Source: Pseudidiomarina taiwanensis
Lineage (GTDB): Bacteria > Pseudomonadota > Gammaproteobacteria > Enterobacterales > Alteromonadaceae
DNA: 49,043 nucleotides
NCBI RefSeq assembly: GCF_003987435.1
Contig: NZ_PIQG01000006.1
Coordinates: 1 to 49,043 of the forward strand
Reading direction: 5' to 3'
Part shown: piece by piece, positions 19,275 through 27,718 of the stretch
How positions within the stretch are numbered: the stretch's first letter is position 1
How the letters are laid out: every line of letters starts with the position of its first letter
Program-made: the position numbers and the translations under genes
The notes under the pieces: model-generated
Seen by the model: only the letters and a program-made list of their open reading frames with translations
What the model was told of the DNA's origin: nothing
Databases searched by the model: none

Positions 19275-20461
19275 TGTATCGACTCAGGTTGAAACCAATG
19301 ACTCGCCACACCGGTCGGTTGTAGGACGTGCTGATTTCGATGAAACAGTTCAGATAATTGCAAAGTTGAGCCATCAATTCCGACTAATTCGGCAATATTT
19401 GCTACCACCCTCTGCCCACTCGCAGTGCGCTTAATTTGAATGATCACATCAACTGCGGCTGCAATTTGTTGACGAATGGCAAGCAGTGGCAGTTCCATAC
19501 CTGTCATCAGAACCATGATTTCAAGACGATGAAGTGCTTCTCGAGGGCTATTCGCATGAAGGGTTGTCAGCGAGCCTTCATGCCCTGTATTCATCGCCTG
19601 AAGCATGTCTAGGGCTTCTGCTCCGCGACACTCGCCGACGATGATGCGATCCGGGCGCATCCGCAACGCATTAATCAAAAGCTCACGAATGCCAATAGCA
19701 CCGATACCATCGCTATTCGCCATGCGAGCTTCGAGCGTGACTAAGTTTGGGTGTGGAATTTTTAGTTCAGCTGAGTCCTCGATGGTAATGAGGCGTTGCG
19801 ACGCTGGAATAAGGCTCGCTAAAATATTTAATAAGGTGGTTTTTCCGGTTCCTGTGCCGCCGACAACTAGGATATTTTTGCGCTCTGCAATCGCCGCGGC
19901 AAGATAAGCTTTAGCCTCCTGACTGATGCTGCCGCTGGCTTCGAGATCATGCAGTGATAATTGTCGCACTTGAAATTTACGAATGGTCAGACAGGTTCCC
20001 GCGACAGCTATGGGAGTGAGAACTGCATTGATTCGAGAACCATCATGTAAGCGTGCATCGACCATAGGTTGAGCTTGGTCAATGTGCTTGCCAAGCGGCG
20101 CAACGATGCGCTCGATCACCTGATGCAGTTGCTCGGGCGAGGCAAACCGAATCTCCGTCGGTTCAATCACCCCGTGTCGCTCAACAAAAATTTGCTGATA
20201 ATGATTCACCATTATTTCGCTTATTTCAGGGTTTACTAGTAGCTCGGTAAGCGGTCCAAGCCCGATGCAATCAGCGAGGACTTGATGGGGTTGAATCTGC
20301 GCCTGAACTTGAGCAAATGGCGGAGCTTGCATTAACTCTTCCAATGTTTCGGATGCCAAGCTTTCCAGCTCGGCCAGCGGCATTCGCTCAATTGCTCGGT
20401 GACTGCGCTCCAAGCGTTGGCGTAATTGTTCGATTAGCTCATGATAAACCGCTGCATCCAT
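19271..20461 (-). CDS. tadA: Tad/CpaF-type pilus assembly ATPase TadA
   Basis: A 396-residue GspE/VirB11-family hexameric ATPase that powers Flp pilus assembly. Walker A is GGTGTGKT at residues 201-208; the Asp-box/Walker B region reads LRMRPDRIIVGECRGAEAL; the His-box is NTGHEGSLTTLHANS. The N-terminal region (about 1-60) is shorter than in many CpaF proteins. AAGGAA lies seven bases before the ATG. Confidence 0.93.
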   Translation of the reverse strand: MDAAVYHELIEQLRQRLERSHRAIERMPLAELESLASETLEELMQAPPFAQVQAQIQPHQVLADCIGLGPLTELLVNPEISEIMVNHYQQIFVERHGVIEPTEIRFASPEQLHQVIERIVAPLGKHIDQAQPMVDARLHDGSRINAVLTPIAVAGTCLTIRKFQVRQLSLHDLEASGSISQEAKAYLAAAIAERKNILVVGGTGTGKTTLLNILASLIPASQRLITIEDSAELKIPHPNLVTLEARMANSDGIGAIGIRELLINALRMRPDRIIVGECRGAEALDMLQAMNTGHEGSLTTLHANSPREALHRLEIMVLMTGMELPLLAIRQQIAAAVDVIIQIKRTASGQRVVANIAELVGIDGSTLQLSELFHRNQHVLQPTGVASHWFQPESIQ

Positions 20462-20473
20462 GCCGTTATTCCT

Positions 20474-21655
20474 TTAATTTGGGTTAATAGACTCTGCTAA
20501 AGGAAGCATTCCGACACACTGGTTGCGCTGTCGAAATAGCTCAATTTGATTCAAGGGTTGCTCGAGTTGTTGGCTGCGAATACGCGGAGTGACCACTACA
20601 ATAAGTTCGGTTTGAGCCTGACGAAACTGCTCTGAAGCAAATAGTTTACCGAGGATCGGCAGTTGGTGTAGCCAAGGGAAACGTTCTGCATGCTGCGCTT
20701 GCTCTTGACTCAATAAGCCAGAAAGAACGAGCGATTCATTACTTTCAGCATGTACAATTGAGCGAACTTTACGAGTTAATATTCCGGGAATACCGGCAAC
20801 TGAAGTTGCAGGGTCAATGGAGCTTATTTCAGCATAGACCTGTGCTTGGATAATATTATCGGCAAGCAAGCTCGGTGAAATTTCAAGGGCGATACCATAA
20901 TCACGATAGCTTACGTCTTGCATCCCTTGCGCCGAAACCTGCGGTAATGGGATTTCACCACCGACTAAAAACTCAGCTTTACCGCCATCTTGGGTTAGCA
21001 GTGTAGGTTTTGCTAGTAATCGAGCATGGCCTTCTTGTTCTAAGATATCGAGCTGGGTCTGAATATCGGTCACAAATTGAATCGCCTGACTTGCCTCCGT
21101 ACTTATCAATAAACCATCGACTTGATTTGGCCAACGCAACCCTAGCTGCTCGGTAAAGCTAGATTTCACCTCAGCGATTTGAACCGACAATTCAAGCTGT
21201 TGTGGTATCGCCTCCGGTTTGCGCTGCAGTTGCAACAAGACCTCGGGATAATCCCCCAACCGTTCTTGAAGTTGCGCAATTTCCTGCTCAACGAGTTCAC
21301 CTCGAAGGACAACTAAGCCCTGATGTGCTTGCCAAGTTACCGCAGGATAGCTTCGGCTGATATCTTCTAACTCGGTGATAAGACGCTGGTTAAGCTCAGT
21401 AACCACCCGATAGAACCGACTGGTTTTGTTCCCTCCTGCGATAATCACCAATTCCCCCAGGCCCTCTTGCAGCCCGCTCACTACCAGATGGCCTGCTATT
21501 ATTTCAGCATCAATGATGGCCGGCGTGGTCACGATCACATCATCAATCTGCTCAACTTTCTCGGTATGAGCCATGCCGGCCAGAATTTCTGCACTGTGAT
21601 CATTGGGCGTTATCGTCAATAGCCATAATCCGACAACGGCTGAGACTACGTTCAT
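20474..21655 (-). CDS. rcpA: Tad pilus outer-membrane secretin RcpA/CpaC
   Basis: A 393-residue secretin that would form the outer-membrane pore. A short signal peptide is followed by the N-terminal pilus domain (VIVTTPAIIDAEIIAGHLVVSGLQEGLGELVIIAG, about 42-76). A BON-like stretch comes next, then the secretin core with ARLLAKPTLLTQDGGKAEFLVGGEIPLPQ and a C-terminal LPILGKLFASEQFRQAQTELIVVVTPRI. It starts within an ATGA overlap with rcpC. Confidence 0.9.
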   Translation of the reverse strand: MNVVSAVVGLWLLTITPNDHSAEILAGMAHTEKVEQIDDVIVTTPAIIDAEIIAGHLVVSGLQEGLGELVIIAGGNKTSRFYRVVTELNQRLITELEDISRSYPAVTWQAHQGLVVLRGELVEQEIAQLQERLGDYPEVLLQLQRKPEAIPQQLELSVQIAEVKSSFTEQLGLRWPNQVDGLLISTEASQAIQFVTDIQTQLDILEQEGHARLLAKPTLLTQDGGKAEFLVGGEIPLPQVSAQGMQDVSYRDYGIALEISPSLLADNIIQAQVYAEISSIDPATSVAGIPGILTRKVRSIVHAESNESLVLSGLLSQEQAQHAERFPWLHQLPILGKLFASEQFRQAQTELIVVVTPRIRSQQLEQPLNQIELFRQRNQCVGMLPLAESINPN

Positions 21656-22371
21656 GGTTGGGTTGCTCCTAGTCGGTGAATTTGAGTTTGCTGCGCAAAG
21701 TGCTCAGGTAAAGGCTCAGCGGAGTGACTTTTCAGCCACAACCTAAACCCGTAATCTCGCATCAATTCAAACTCGCTGGCTTGGCTCGCTGTCATCGCAA
21801 AAGTAACCGTACTTGCAAAAATTTCATGCTCTGAGCCCGACGCAGTCGCGCCAGTATTTGCATCAAGCGCAATAATTTCTATATCGTCCAGTGTTAGCGC
21901 ACTCTGCCCGAGCCGCTGCGCGCGCAGCACAACATGGTCACCAACCCTTAACAGCCCACCAATAAGTTGTTCCATCGTAATGGTTGCCGTCACCGCGACC
22001 TGATTTGCTTGAAGTGGCAACAAATCCTGTTGTTGCGGCGCAGCCAACAGGCTCAACTGCAACGGTTGCCCTGCATCGATGTACTCTTGCGCAGTCAGTC
22101 CAACGACCACATGCGCATCACTGGGTAACAACCAGGTATCAGCAATATAATTGGGTGGGTAATTACGCTGTTGTAACAACTCTAATTCCAGTGCGGTTCC
22201 CACCTCGATTGGCGTTGCCGCAACTAATACGGGTATCATTTGTTGCTGCTGGGCATTGATAAAATCAGTTTGTCGTTGTTGCGTTAATTTCTGCAGTAAC
22301 AAATATCCAGTCGCAGAAGTTATAATGAAGGCAACGATAAATAGGAGTGGTTTGACAAATTGCTTCTGCAT
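21652..22371 (-). CDS. rcpC: Tad pilus periplasmic protein RcpC/CpaB
   Basis: A CpaB/RcpC-type protein: one N-terminal membrane helix (MQKQFVKPLLFIVAFIITSATGYLLL), a SAF-like domain (VPVLVAATPIEVG... LLQQRNYPPNYI), and a C-terminal domain. ATG at 22371 gives 239 residues. It overlaps the stop of the preceding small pilin-like gene as TGATG, and the membrane helix begins directly, so the longer in-frame extension is rejected. It bridges the secretin and the inner-membrane machinery. Confidence 0.85.
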   Translation of the reverse strand: MQKQFVKPLLFIVAFIITSATGYLLLQKLTQQRQTDFINAQQQQMIPVLVAATPIEVGTALELELLQQRNYPPNYIADTWLLPSDAHVVVGLTAQEYIDAGQPLQLSLLAAPQQQDLLPLQANQVAVTATITMEQLIGGLLRVGDHVVLRAQRLGQSALTLDDIEIIALDANTGATASGSEHEIFASTVTFAMTASQASEFELMRDYGFRLWLKSHSAEPLPEHFAQQTQIHRLGATQP

Positions 22372-22571
22372 CAGCCAACACTCCAAGGCTGTAACGTTCG
22401 ATTTGACCAATACCAGAGCATGGCCTGCTGCCATTCGTGTAATACCCTAGGTATCACTATAATTAGGCTCTCCTGTGCGGCATTGACTGGAATGAATAAG
22501 ATCAAACTCAGTGCTGCAGCGATGATGAGTACCTCTAACATAGCTTGGCCTTGTAGCTGCGATTTACTCAT
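22371..22571 (-). CDS. Small TadE-like pseudopilin (66 residues)
   Basis: A short protein starting MSKSQLQGQAMLEVLIIAAA. The pattern G8^QAMLEV, with Glu at +5 and a hydrophobic helix, is that of a Flp-type prepilin or TadE pseudopilin. Only about 35 residues follow the helix. Start at 22571: the ATG overlaps the stop of the upstream gene as ATGAGTAA. It ends in TGATG with rcpC. It may be a minor pilin or an initiator of pilus assembly. Confidence 0.75.
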   Translation of the reverse strand: MSKSQLQGQAMLEVLIIAAALSLILFIPVNAAQESLIIVIPRVLHEWQQAMLWYWSNRTLQPWSVG

Positions 22572-23073
22572 TGACCTGACTCCAAACGAGATAACTGATG
22601 GCACCTTGCTGACGAATAAATAGATTCGCCGTAGGGTGACCAAGCGCAAGATGAATGTCGCTGTCGGTAAAGTATTCAATTGAACGTATTCGTTGCTTGA
22701 AGCGGAGCATTAAAAAACGTAAGAACTGGCGTGCTGAGGTCTTGCGCTGATAAATCTTTAATTGCTGTCCGGGCTGCTCCATACTCATCACCTGTTGCCC
22801 CAGCAAAGTATCTGATGCATTTCGCGCTTGGGCACTTTGGCGGGGATAAAAATTCAGCCAATGCTGCCGCTCTAATCTTTGATAAACCCACCAACCGGCC
22901 TGAACTTCGCAAAAAATTAATTGCTGCGATATGAATTCAGGTCGACAAGCAAAATGCTCACTAAGGCGCTCGAGTAGTGCGGCAGGCGTTGTGTTCAGCC
23001 GCCAAGTTGATTGTTGCGTGCTCGTTACTACTGGCTCGGGTGACCACTGCAGTGGCGGGGCGTCAGCGTTCAC
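22564..23073 (-). CDS. Unknown protein within the Tad-like operon
   Basis: A 169-residue protein with no domain I recognise. It has no signal peptide or membrane helix and is rich in Gln, Arg and aromatic residues. The predicted fold mixes helices and strands: ALLERLSEHFACRPEFISQQLIF near residues 33-55 and a C-terminal DIHLALGHPTANLFIRQQGAISYLVWSQ. GTG start at 23073 with GGAG seven bases upstream, overlapping the end of the TadE-like gene. Its position between two pseudopilin genes suggests a cytosolic role specific to this pilus. Confidence 0.7.
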   Translation of the reverse strand: MNADAPPLQWSPEPVVTSTQQSTWRLNTTPAALLERLSEHFACRPEFISQQLIFCEVQAGWWVYQRLERQHWLNFYPRQSAQARNASDTLLGQQVMSMEQPGQQLKIYQRKTSARQFLRFLMLRFKQRIRSIEYFTDSDIHLALGHPTANLFIRQQGAISYLVWSQVNE

Positions 23074-23596
23074 AATCTTGCTCCTGTTTTTGGCACATCA
23101 CTTCATACGGTGTGGCATCGGGATTAATCGGTCCGAACTCAAATTCACCTTGCGCCAGTTCTCGACTCATTGGCAGTCGCCCGAGGACTCGAAACAATGA
23201 ATCAATTCCTAGTTTTTCCAAAACCGGGACCACTGTAAGTTTCCTTGGCTCAGTCACAAGTGCACTGACAGTTGTCGCAGACCAGCTATTTTCTAGCTTT
23301 GTCAGCGGCCATAGGTTCTGCTCAGATACGACGCTATGCTGATTCGCAAGCGGCAACTGCAAATCAGGTAATTGATTGAAAATTCCGAGCAAGGGTTTAA
23401 CCGTTCGAGCGTAAGAGTAATTTTCGCTACCACTGGCAATAGCCTTGACTTGCCACAAGCTTAACCGCTGCTGATCTAACAGCTCCTGGCGCTGATTCAA
23501 GTTAGCGCTTATCAGCGTCAATCCAGTGCCCATCAACCAAGCGATGACAGTCAAAAAGAGCATCAGCTCAAGTATGGCTTGGCCGCTTTGTTTCAT
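23063..23596 (-). CDS. TadE-like pseudopilin
   Basis: From ATG at 23596 (ATGA overlap with the upstream gene) the protein is 177 residues: MKQSGQAILELMLFLTVIAWLMG. G5^QAILEL with Glu at +5 is a prepilin-peptidase-type site followed by a membrane helix. The C-terminal part is not recognisable and ends with two Cys (MCQKQEQDCER) that could pair. It is the TadE counterpart in this operon. Confidence 0.78.
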   Translation of the reverse strand: MKQSGQAILELMLFLTVIAWLMGTGLTLISANLNQRQELLDQQRLSLWQVKAIASGSENYSYARTVKPLLGIFNQLPDLQLPLANQHSVVSEQNLWPLTKLENSWSATTVSALVTEPRKLTVVPVLEKLGIDSLFRVLGRLPMSRELAQGEFEFGPINPDATPYEVMCQKQEQDCER

Positions 23597-24813
23597 AGCT
23601 GCGGCCACTCAAACTTGAATCGTGACAACACACTGCGATCACTCAGATTCAGTGGTTGCAGTTGCGCCAGCCACAGTGGGTTGAACAGGTTACTGCGCTC
23701 TATTCTTTGATCAGCCCGGGGCCAGAGATCTTCTGCCCGGACAAAATCGGGAGATGCTTTAGCGACAGCCGTTCCCACCCGCACGATGATCGCCATATGA
23801 GTTGTGTTTTGTGGTTCACTCAGAGCGAAGTAACTTGGCCGCGAAGCACTTCCGAGTCGACGTTGCTGCGCTCTAGCCCACTGCGTCGTGCGTGGATTTA
23901 ATCGCGCTGAGCGTCCAAACTTGTCAGCAGACACCGAATGCACACGCTGCCCTGCAGTACGTGCGCCCTGAGCCCATGGCAGCTCTATTTGCCACCAAAG
24001 CACGCGCAGATGTATGGCGAGAGTATCAAGGCTCTGCCAGTGCCATTGCCCGATACTATTCTCAACCAGCTCAGTGCCGCCAGCTTTTTTTACTTTGATA
24101 AGACCGGCATCAAACCAGTTATAGGTTCGGGCGCGCAGAAACTGGTCACGACTATCCTCTTGCAACGCGTAAAGCATGCCATCGTCATTGCGGGGCGTTC
24201 GGCGTTGCGTCACTCGCCACCAAAGCCATGGAAATTTGACCAGCCCCGGCGCATGAAAAATCTCCCAAGCACTTTCATCAAGTTGGTGCTGTTCGGCCAG
24301 TTCGGCGAGGGTTTTCGGCAGCTGTTGCATGGTCAGTACAGGGAGCAGTGCCTGAGTTGTTTGGAGCAAGTTTAAGATGGTAGTTTGCGTTGTAATGCCA
24401 ATTTTAATAAGTCCTTGCGCAACCGGCTCGGAGCGCTCAAGAACCTGTGCTGCAAAGCGCATAGCCGCATTTAAGTACGGTACCCAACTGGCGGCTAGAG
24501 CAGCATTCGTGGCGGCTAAGGCAAACATACTCAAGTAACTTGAGAGTCCGGTTAGCTGTCCAAGCAAAAGCTGATTGGTCAGAATCGCGCGATTGAATAA
24601 AGCATGCAAATTCAATTCCCGCGCCATTAAAATAGCTCCACTGTAGGCCAGATTGTCGGCGGTGTTCTGAAGATACCAAGAGCGTTGCAATTGAAACACC
24701 AGCCCAGCGAGCGCTATGGTCACGAGTAACATTAAGCTCAGCAGAGGTAACGACAACACTGCCAAGAAGCCTCGCTGACGCTTAGTTGCCGTCACTCTCG
24801 GTACTCTCATCAT
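23593..24813 (-). CDS. TadG-like pilus assembly protein
   Basis: A 406-residue protein with an N-terminal RQRGFLAVLSLPLLSLMLLVTIALAGLVFQLQRSWYLQNTADNLAYSGA segment. This is the helix plus 'NTADNAAYSGA'-type motif of Flp assembly TadE/G-like proteins. Unlike the pilins it lacks Glu at +5. The remaining 340 residues are predicted helical then mixed, with no recognisable von Willebrand domain. Start choice is uncertain: two adjacent ATGs overlap the flp end by about 30 bases, with only a weak ribosome site. Confidence 0.75.
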   Translation of the reverse strand: MMRVPRVTATKRQRGFLAVLSLPLLSLMLLVTIALAGLVFQLQRSWYLQNTADNLAYSGAILMARELNLHALFNRAILTNQLLLGQLTGLSSYLSMFALAATNAALAASWVPYLNAAMRFAAQVLERSEPVAQGLIKIGITTQTTILNLLQTTQALLPVLTMQQLPKTLAELAEQHQLDESAWEIFHAPGLVKFPWLWWRVTQRRTPRNDDGMLYALQEDSRDQFLRARTYNWFDAGLIKVKKAGGTELVENSIGQWHWQSLDTLAIHLRVLWWQIELPWAQGARTAGQRVHSVSADKFGRSARLNPRTTQWARAQQRRLGSASRPSYFALSEPQNTTHMAIIVRVGTAVAKASPDFVRAEDLWPRADQRIERSNLFNPLWLAQLQPLNLSDRSVLSRFKFEWPQL

Positions 24814-25057
24814 AATTACCTAAATTAACGTCTTGGCGTGCGACTGTGCTGGCACGGCGGGCCGCAGCTCGAGCTGTATTCAGTTGGCTACTGGCACTTT
24901 GTCCGGTAACTTCTTGAGCAATGCCCGCGACTTGATTACGAACACTTTTCCCCAGCAGTGAATAGACCCCGATGGCAGCCACCGCAATTAAGGCGACGAT
25001 GATGATATATTCGGTCATTCCTTGACCGAGTTGAAACGAACGGTTGTGATTCGACAC
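24782..25057 (-). CDS. flp: Flp-type major pilin
   Basis: A 91-residue Flp/Fap prepilin. The short leader MSNHNRSFQLG ends in Gly11; the mature start QGMTEYIIIVALIAVAAIG has Glu at +5 and Tyr at +6, exactly the Flp cleavage pattern. A Q/A/R-rich tail makes it longer than the usual 50-75 residue Flp pilins. The start is GTG at 25057, with AGGGGA six bases upstream. It is first in the operon, behind a predicted hairpin (25059-25086). Confidence 0.88.
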   Translation of the reverse strand: MSNHNRSFQLGQGMTEYIIIVALIAVAAIGVYSLLGKSVRNQVAGIAQEVTGQSASSQLNTARAAARRASTVARQDVNLGNYDESTESDGN

Positions 25058-25058
25058 T

Positions 25059-25086
25059 TTGCATCCCCTGCTAATGAGCGATGCAA
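25059..25086 (-). promoter_or_regulatory. Hairpin at the flp ribosome binding site
   Basis: On the minus strand TTGCATC (25080-25086) pairs with GATGCAA (25059-25065) across a 14-base loop. The Shine-Dalgarno AGGGGA straddles the loop/stem border and the GTG start follows one base after the stem. A TATAGT hexamer (25089-25094) just upstream could be a -10 for an operon promoter, but its -35 is poor. Confidence 0.4.
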
Positions 25087-25134
25087 TGACTATAGCGCGG
25101 CTCGTTTGGAAGAAACCGCACTGAGGTGAGACGC

Positions 25135-25806
25135 TTACTCGATATTAAGATACTTATGGAGCTGGACGCTTAGACGCCAATTCCTCTCAATACACGTTTT
25201 AATAGCCAGTTCGGTGGCGCGTGGGCGCTGACTAATGGGCTGCAAAGCAATAATTGCATCTGCTCGCGGTGGACAGGTTTTTAAGAGATGGTCGAACGCG
25301 TCTATGTGCTTTTGCATCGCCACTGGGTATTTAATTTCGTTCGCACGTTTCATACAGTCAGGGCGTACTAAATACCCACCCGGCATATCCAACTTGGGCG
25401 AGACCGTTACCCACGTTTGCGGGCTCACTCGCAGTTCGAACGTACCACTGGTTTCAATTTGTAAACGGTAGCCTGCGCTCTCTAGCTCAGCCGCAAGCGG
25501 ACGCAAGTCGAACATCGCGGGTTCACCACCGGTGATCACCACATGCTTCGCGTGATAATTTTGTGCTTTAAACAGAGCAAGTAGTTGCGAGGCTGAGAAT
25601 TCAGCCCACGTAGCACTCGCAGTAAGCTTTCCGATAATTCCGCTCGGCGCCACTTGTTGCTCTGGGTCTAAGTCCCAAGTATGTTGCGTGTCGCACCAAG
25701 GACAGCCTACTGGACAGCCTTGTAAACGCACAAAAATCGCAGGCACACCTGTATAAACCCCTTCACCTTGGATGGTCTCGAAAACTTCGTTCAGTGGATA
25801 TTGAAT
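25135..25806 (-). CDS. queE: 7-carboxy-7-deazaguanine synthase QueE
   Basis: A radical-SAM enzyme converting 6-carboxytetrahydropterin to 7-carboxy-7-deazaguanine in queuosine biosynthesis. The iron-sulfur motif is CPVGCPWCD, followed by HVVITGGEPAMFDL and a C-terminal NWRLSVQLHKYLNIE. The conserved N-terminus (IQYPLNEVFETIQGEGVYTG) lies upstream of the first standard start, GTG at 25746. In that frame the only sensible start is ATT at 25806, which gives 223 residues, equal to E. coli QueE, with GGGGTGA nine bases upstream. An AUU start or a one-base sequence error is implied. It is divergent from queC. Confidence 0.9.
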   Translation of the reverse strand: MQYPLNEVFETIQGEGVYTGVPAIFVRLQGCPVGCPWCDTQHTWDLDPEQQVAPSGIIGKLTASATWAEFSASQLLALFKAQNYHAKHVVITGGEPAMFDLRPLAAELESAGYRLQIETSGTFELRVSPQTWVTVSPKLDMPGGYLVRPDCMKRANEIKYPVAMQKHIDAFDHLLKTCPPRADAIIALQPISQRPRATELAIKTCIERNWRLSVQLHKYLNIE

Positions 25807-25902
25807 GCTAATAACTCACCCCAAGCAGTAGTCTATTGACTCGATTATTGGCTACAATAGAGGCTGAATTGTAACTGATTTAGCGCGCAAAAGGACCTAC
25901 TG

Positions 25903-26556
25903 ATGGCAAAAGTTGTGGTGATTTACTCAGGTGGTATGGATTCGTTCACTGTGTTGCATCGCGCAATTCAAGATGGACATGATGTGCATGCTATCTCATT
26001 CAACTACGGCCAACGGCATGTTAAGGAGCTTGATTATGCCCGTAGCGTGTGTCGTGAACATGGGATCCCACATAAGGTCGTCGATATCAGCGCAATCAAT
26101 GAATTACTCGCAGGTAGCTCCCTGACTGACGATATCGAGATCCCCGAGGGGCACTACGAAGAAGAGTCGATGAAATCAACTGTGGTCCCGAATCGTAATA
26201 TGATTCTGTTGAGTCTTGCGATTGGTTATGCGGTATCACTTGAAGCAAGCGCAGTGTACTACGGAGCGCACTCGGGTGACCATGCCATTTATCCTGACTG
26301 TCGTCCCGAATTCGTGCAAAAAATGCAAGCCGTGAGTGCGATCGCCAATTATGAACCGATCTCAATCGAAGTGCCCTTTTTGCACGATGATAAAGCACAA
26401 ATTTTAGCTGCTGGACTTGCTATGGGGCTCGACTATAGCCAAACCTGGACCTGCTATAAAGGCCTTGAGCAGGCTTGTGGGCATTGTGGTGCATGCGTCG
26501 AACGACTCGAGGCCTTTGCCGCAAATAACACTCAAGACCCACTTAGTTATTTATAG
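25903..26556 (+). CDS. queC: 7-cyano-7-deazaguanine synthase QueC
   Basis: An ATP-dependent enzyme that turns 7-carboxy-7-deazaguanine into preQ0, the step after QueE. It has 217 residues. The PP-loop is SGGMDS near the N-terminus; the zinc-binding cysteines are [18 protein letters not shown] near the C-terminus. The position-specific [17 protein letters not shown] is also typical. AAGGAC precedes the ATG. Its stop lies seven bases from the convergent nagZ stop. Confidence 0.97.
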   Translation: MAKVVVIYSGGMDSFTVLHRAIQDGHDVHAISFNYGQRHVKELDYARSVCREHGIPHKVVDISAINELLAGSSLTDDIEIPEGHYEEESMKSTVVPNRNMILLSLAIGYAVSLEASAVYYGAHSGDHAIYPDCRPEFVQKMQAVSAIANYEPISIEVPFLHDDKAQILAAGLAMGLDYSQTWTCYKGLEQACGHCGACVERLEAFAANNTQDPLSYL

Positions 26557-26563
26557 GCTCGAT

Positions 26564-27574
26564 TTACTTTAACGCATCAAGCAGTAACTGTGCCTTATGC
26601 CAACGTGGATGGTTGCGCAAAGTGTCGCGATTCATCGCGGCTGGTTTTGCCAATAACTCATAACAACGATTGCGTTGACAACTGGTTGGAGGTAATTGCG
26701 GTTCAAGCGCTTCGAGCACTTGCACCGCACCGTCGCGGTCATTACAGGCAAGCACCATATCACAACCCGCATTGAGGGCTGCATGAGCGCGTTCAGCCAT
26801 CGTCCCTGCAACTGCAGCTCCAGCCATCGCTAAGTCATCACTAAAGATAATCCCTTTAAAATTTAGATCGTTGCGAAGGATGTCTTGTAACCATTTTTTT
26901 GAAAACCCAGCAGGTTGCGAACATACGTCCGGATAGATGACATGCGCCGGCATCACCGCATCTAAGCAGGCACTCAACTCTTTAAATACTGGTAAATCGA
27001 CGGCTGCGATTTCGGCATACGGACGTTCATCAACTGGAATGGCAAAGTGAGAATCGGCCAACACAGAGCCGTGACCTGGGAAATGTTTTCCGGTCGCCTT
27101 CATCCCTGCTTGATGCATCCCTTTAATAAAACTTCGCGCCAGCGGAATAATCTCCTGCGCTTGGTCAGCAAATGCGCGATCACCGATAACCTCGCTAATC
27201 CCACGGACATCAAGCACGGGAGCAAAGCTCAAGTCAATATCACAAGCGAGAACTTCAGCAGCCATGAGCCAGCCCAGTTCTTGAGCCAGCATCAGTTGTT
27301 GTGCCGTATCACCTTGCTGTTGAATAGAGTACATGGGAGGAATCGCTGAGAAACCATCACGGAAGCGCTGGACTCGCCCACCTTCATGATCAACCGCTAG
27401 AATTAATGGATTTCTCGCTGCGGCTCGGGTTTGTCGCACGAGTTCCTGCAACTGAGCTGGTTCGGCATAATTACGCGAAAAATAAATTACCCCACCAACT
27501 GCTGGGTGAGACAAAATTTCTTTATCTTCAGAACTCAATTCATAGCCCTGAAAATCAATCATTACAGCTGTCAT
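26564..27574 (-). CDS. nagZ: Beta-N-acetylhexosaminidase NagZ
   Basis: A cytosolic family 3 glycoside hydrolase that releases GlcNAc from anhydromuropeptides in cell-wall recycling; its products can induce AmpC-type beta-lactamases. The motif KHFPGHG is present, along with the catalytic-loop Asp/His motif and GIIFSDDLAMAGA containing the nucleophile Asp. ATG at 27574 (336 residues) has GAGAG five bases upstream and starts directly at MTAVMIDFQG; the ATG four codons earlier lacks a ribosome site. Confidence 0.95.
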   Translation of the reverse strand: MTAVMIDFQGYELSSEDKEILSHPAVGGVIYFSRNYAEPAQLQELVRQTRAAARNPLILAVDHEGGRVQRFRDGFSAIPPMYSIQQQGDTAQQLMLAQELGWLMAAEVLACDIDLSFAPVLDVRGISEVIGDRAFADQAQEIIPLARSFIKGMHQAGMKATGKHFPGHGSVLADSHFAIPVDERPYAEIAAVDLPVFKELSACLDAVMPAHVIYPDVCSQPAGFSKKWLQDILRNDLNFKGIIFSDDLAMAGAAVAGTMAERAHAALNAGCDMVLACNDRDGAVQVLEALEPQLPPTSCQRNRCYELLAKPAAMNRDTLRNHPRWHKAQLLLDALK

Positions 27575-27718
27575 AGGTACTCTCATTCATTACAACTTGC
27601 CGCAGTGTGCCAAATTTATTGCATCAGGTCACTAGCCAAATTAAATCGCCGCACCCATCCAAATTTCCGTTCAAATCGTTTATAAAGAAGATAAGGTTGC
27701 TAGTAACAGGATACAGCT

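Noticed and set aside
25746-25748. GTG as the start of queE
   Set aside because: It would remove the conserved QGEG-containing N-terminus found in frame upstream; the AUU at 25806 fits length and family better.
25836-25858. TTGACT ... TACAAT as a queC promoter
   Set aside because: The two hexamers are only 11 bases apart, far from the 16-18 needed.
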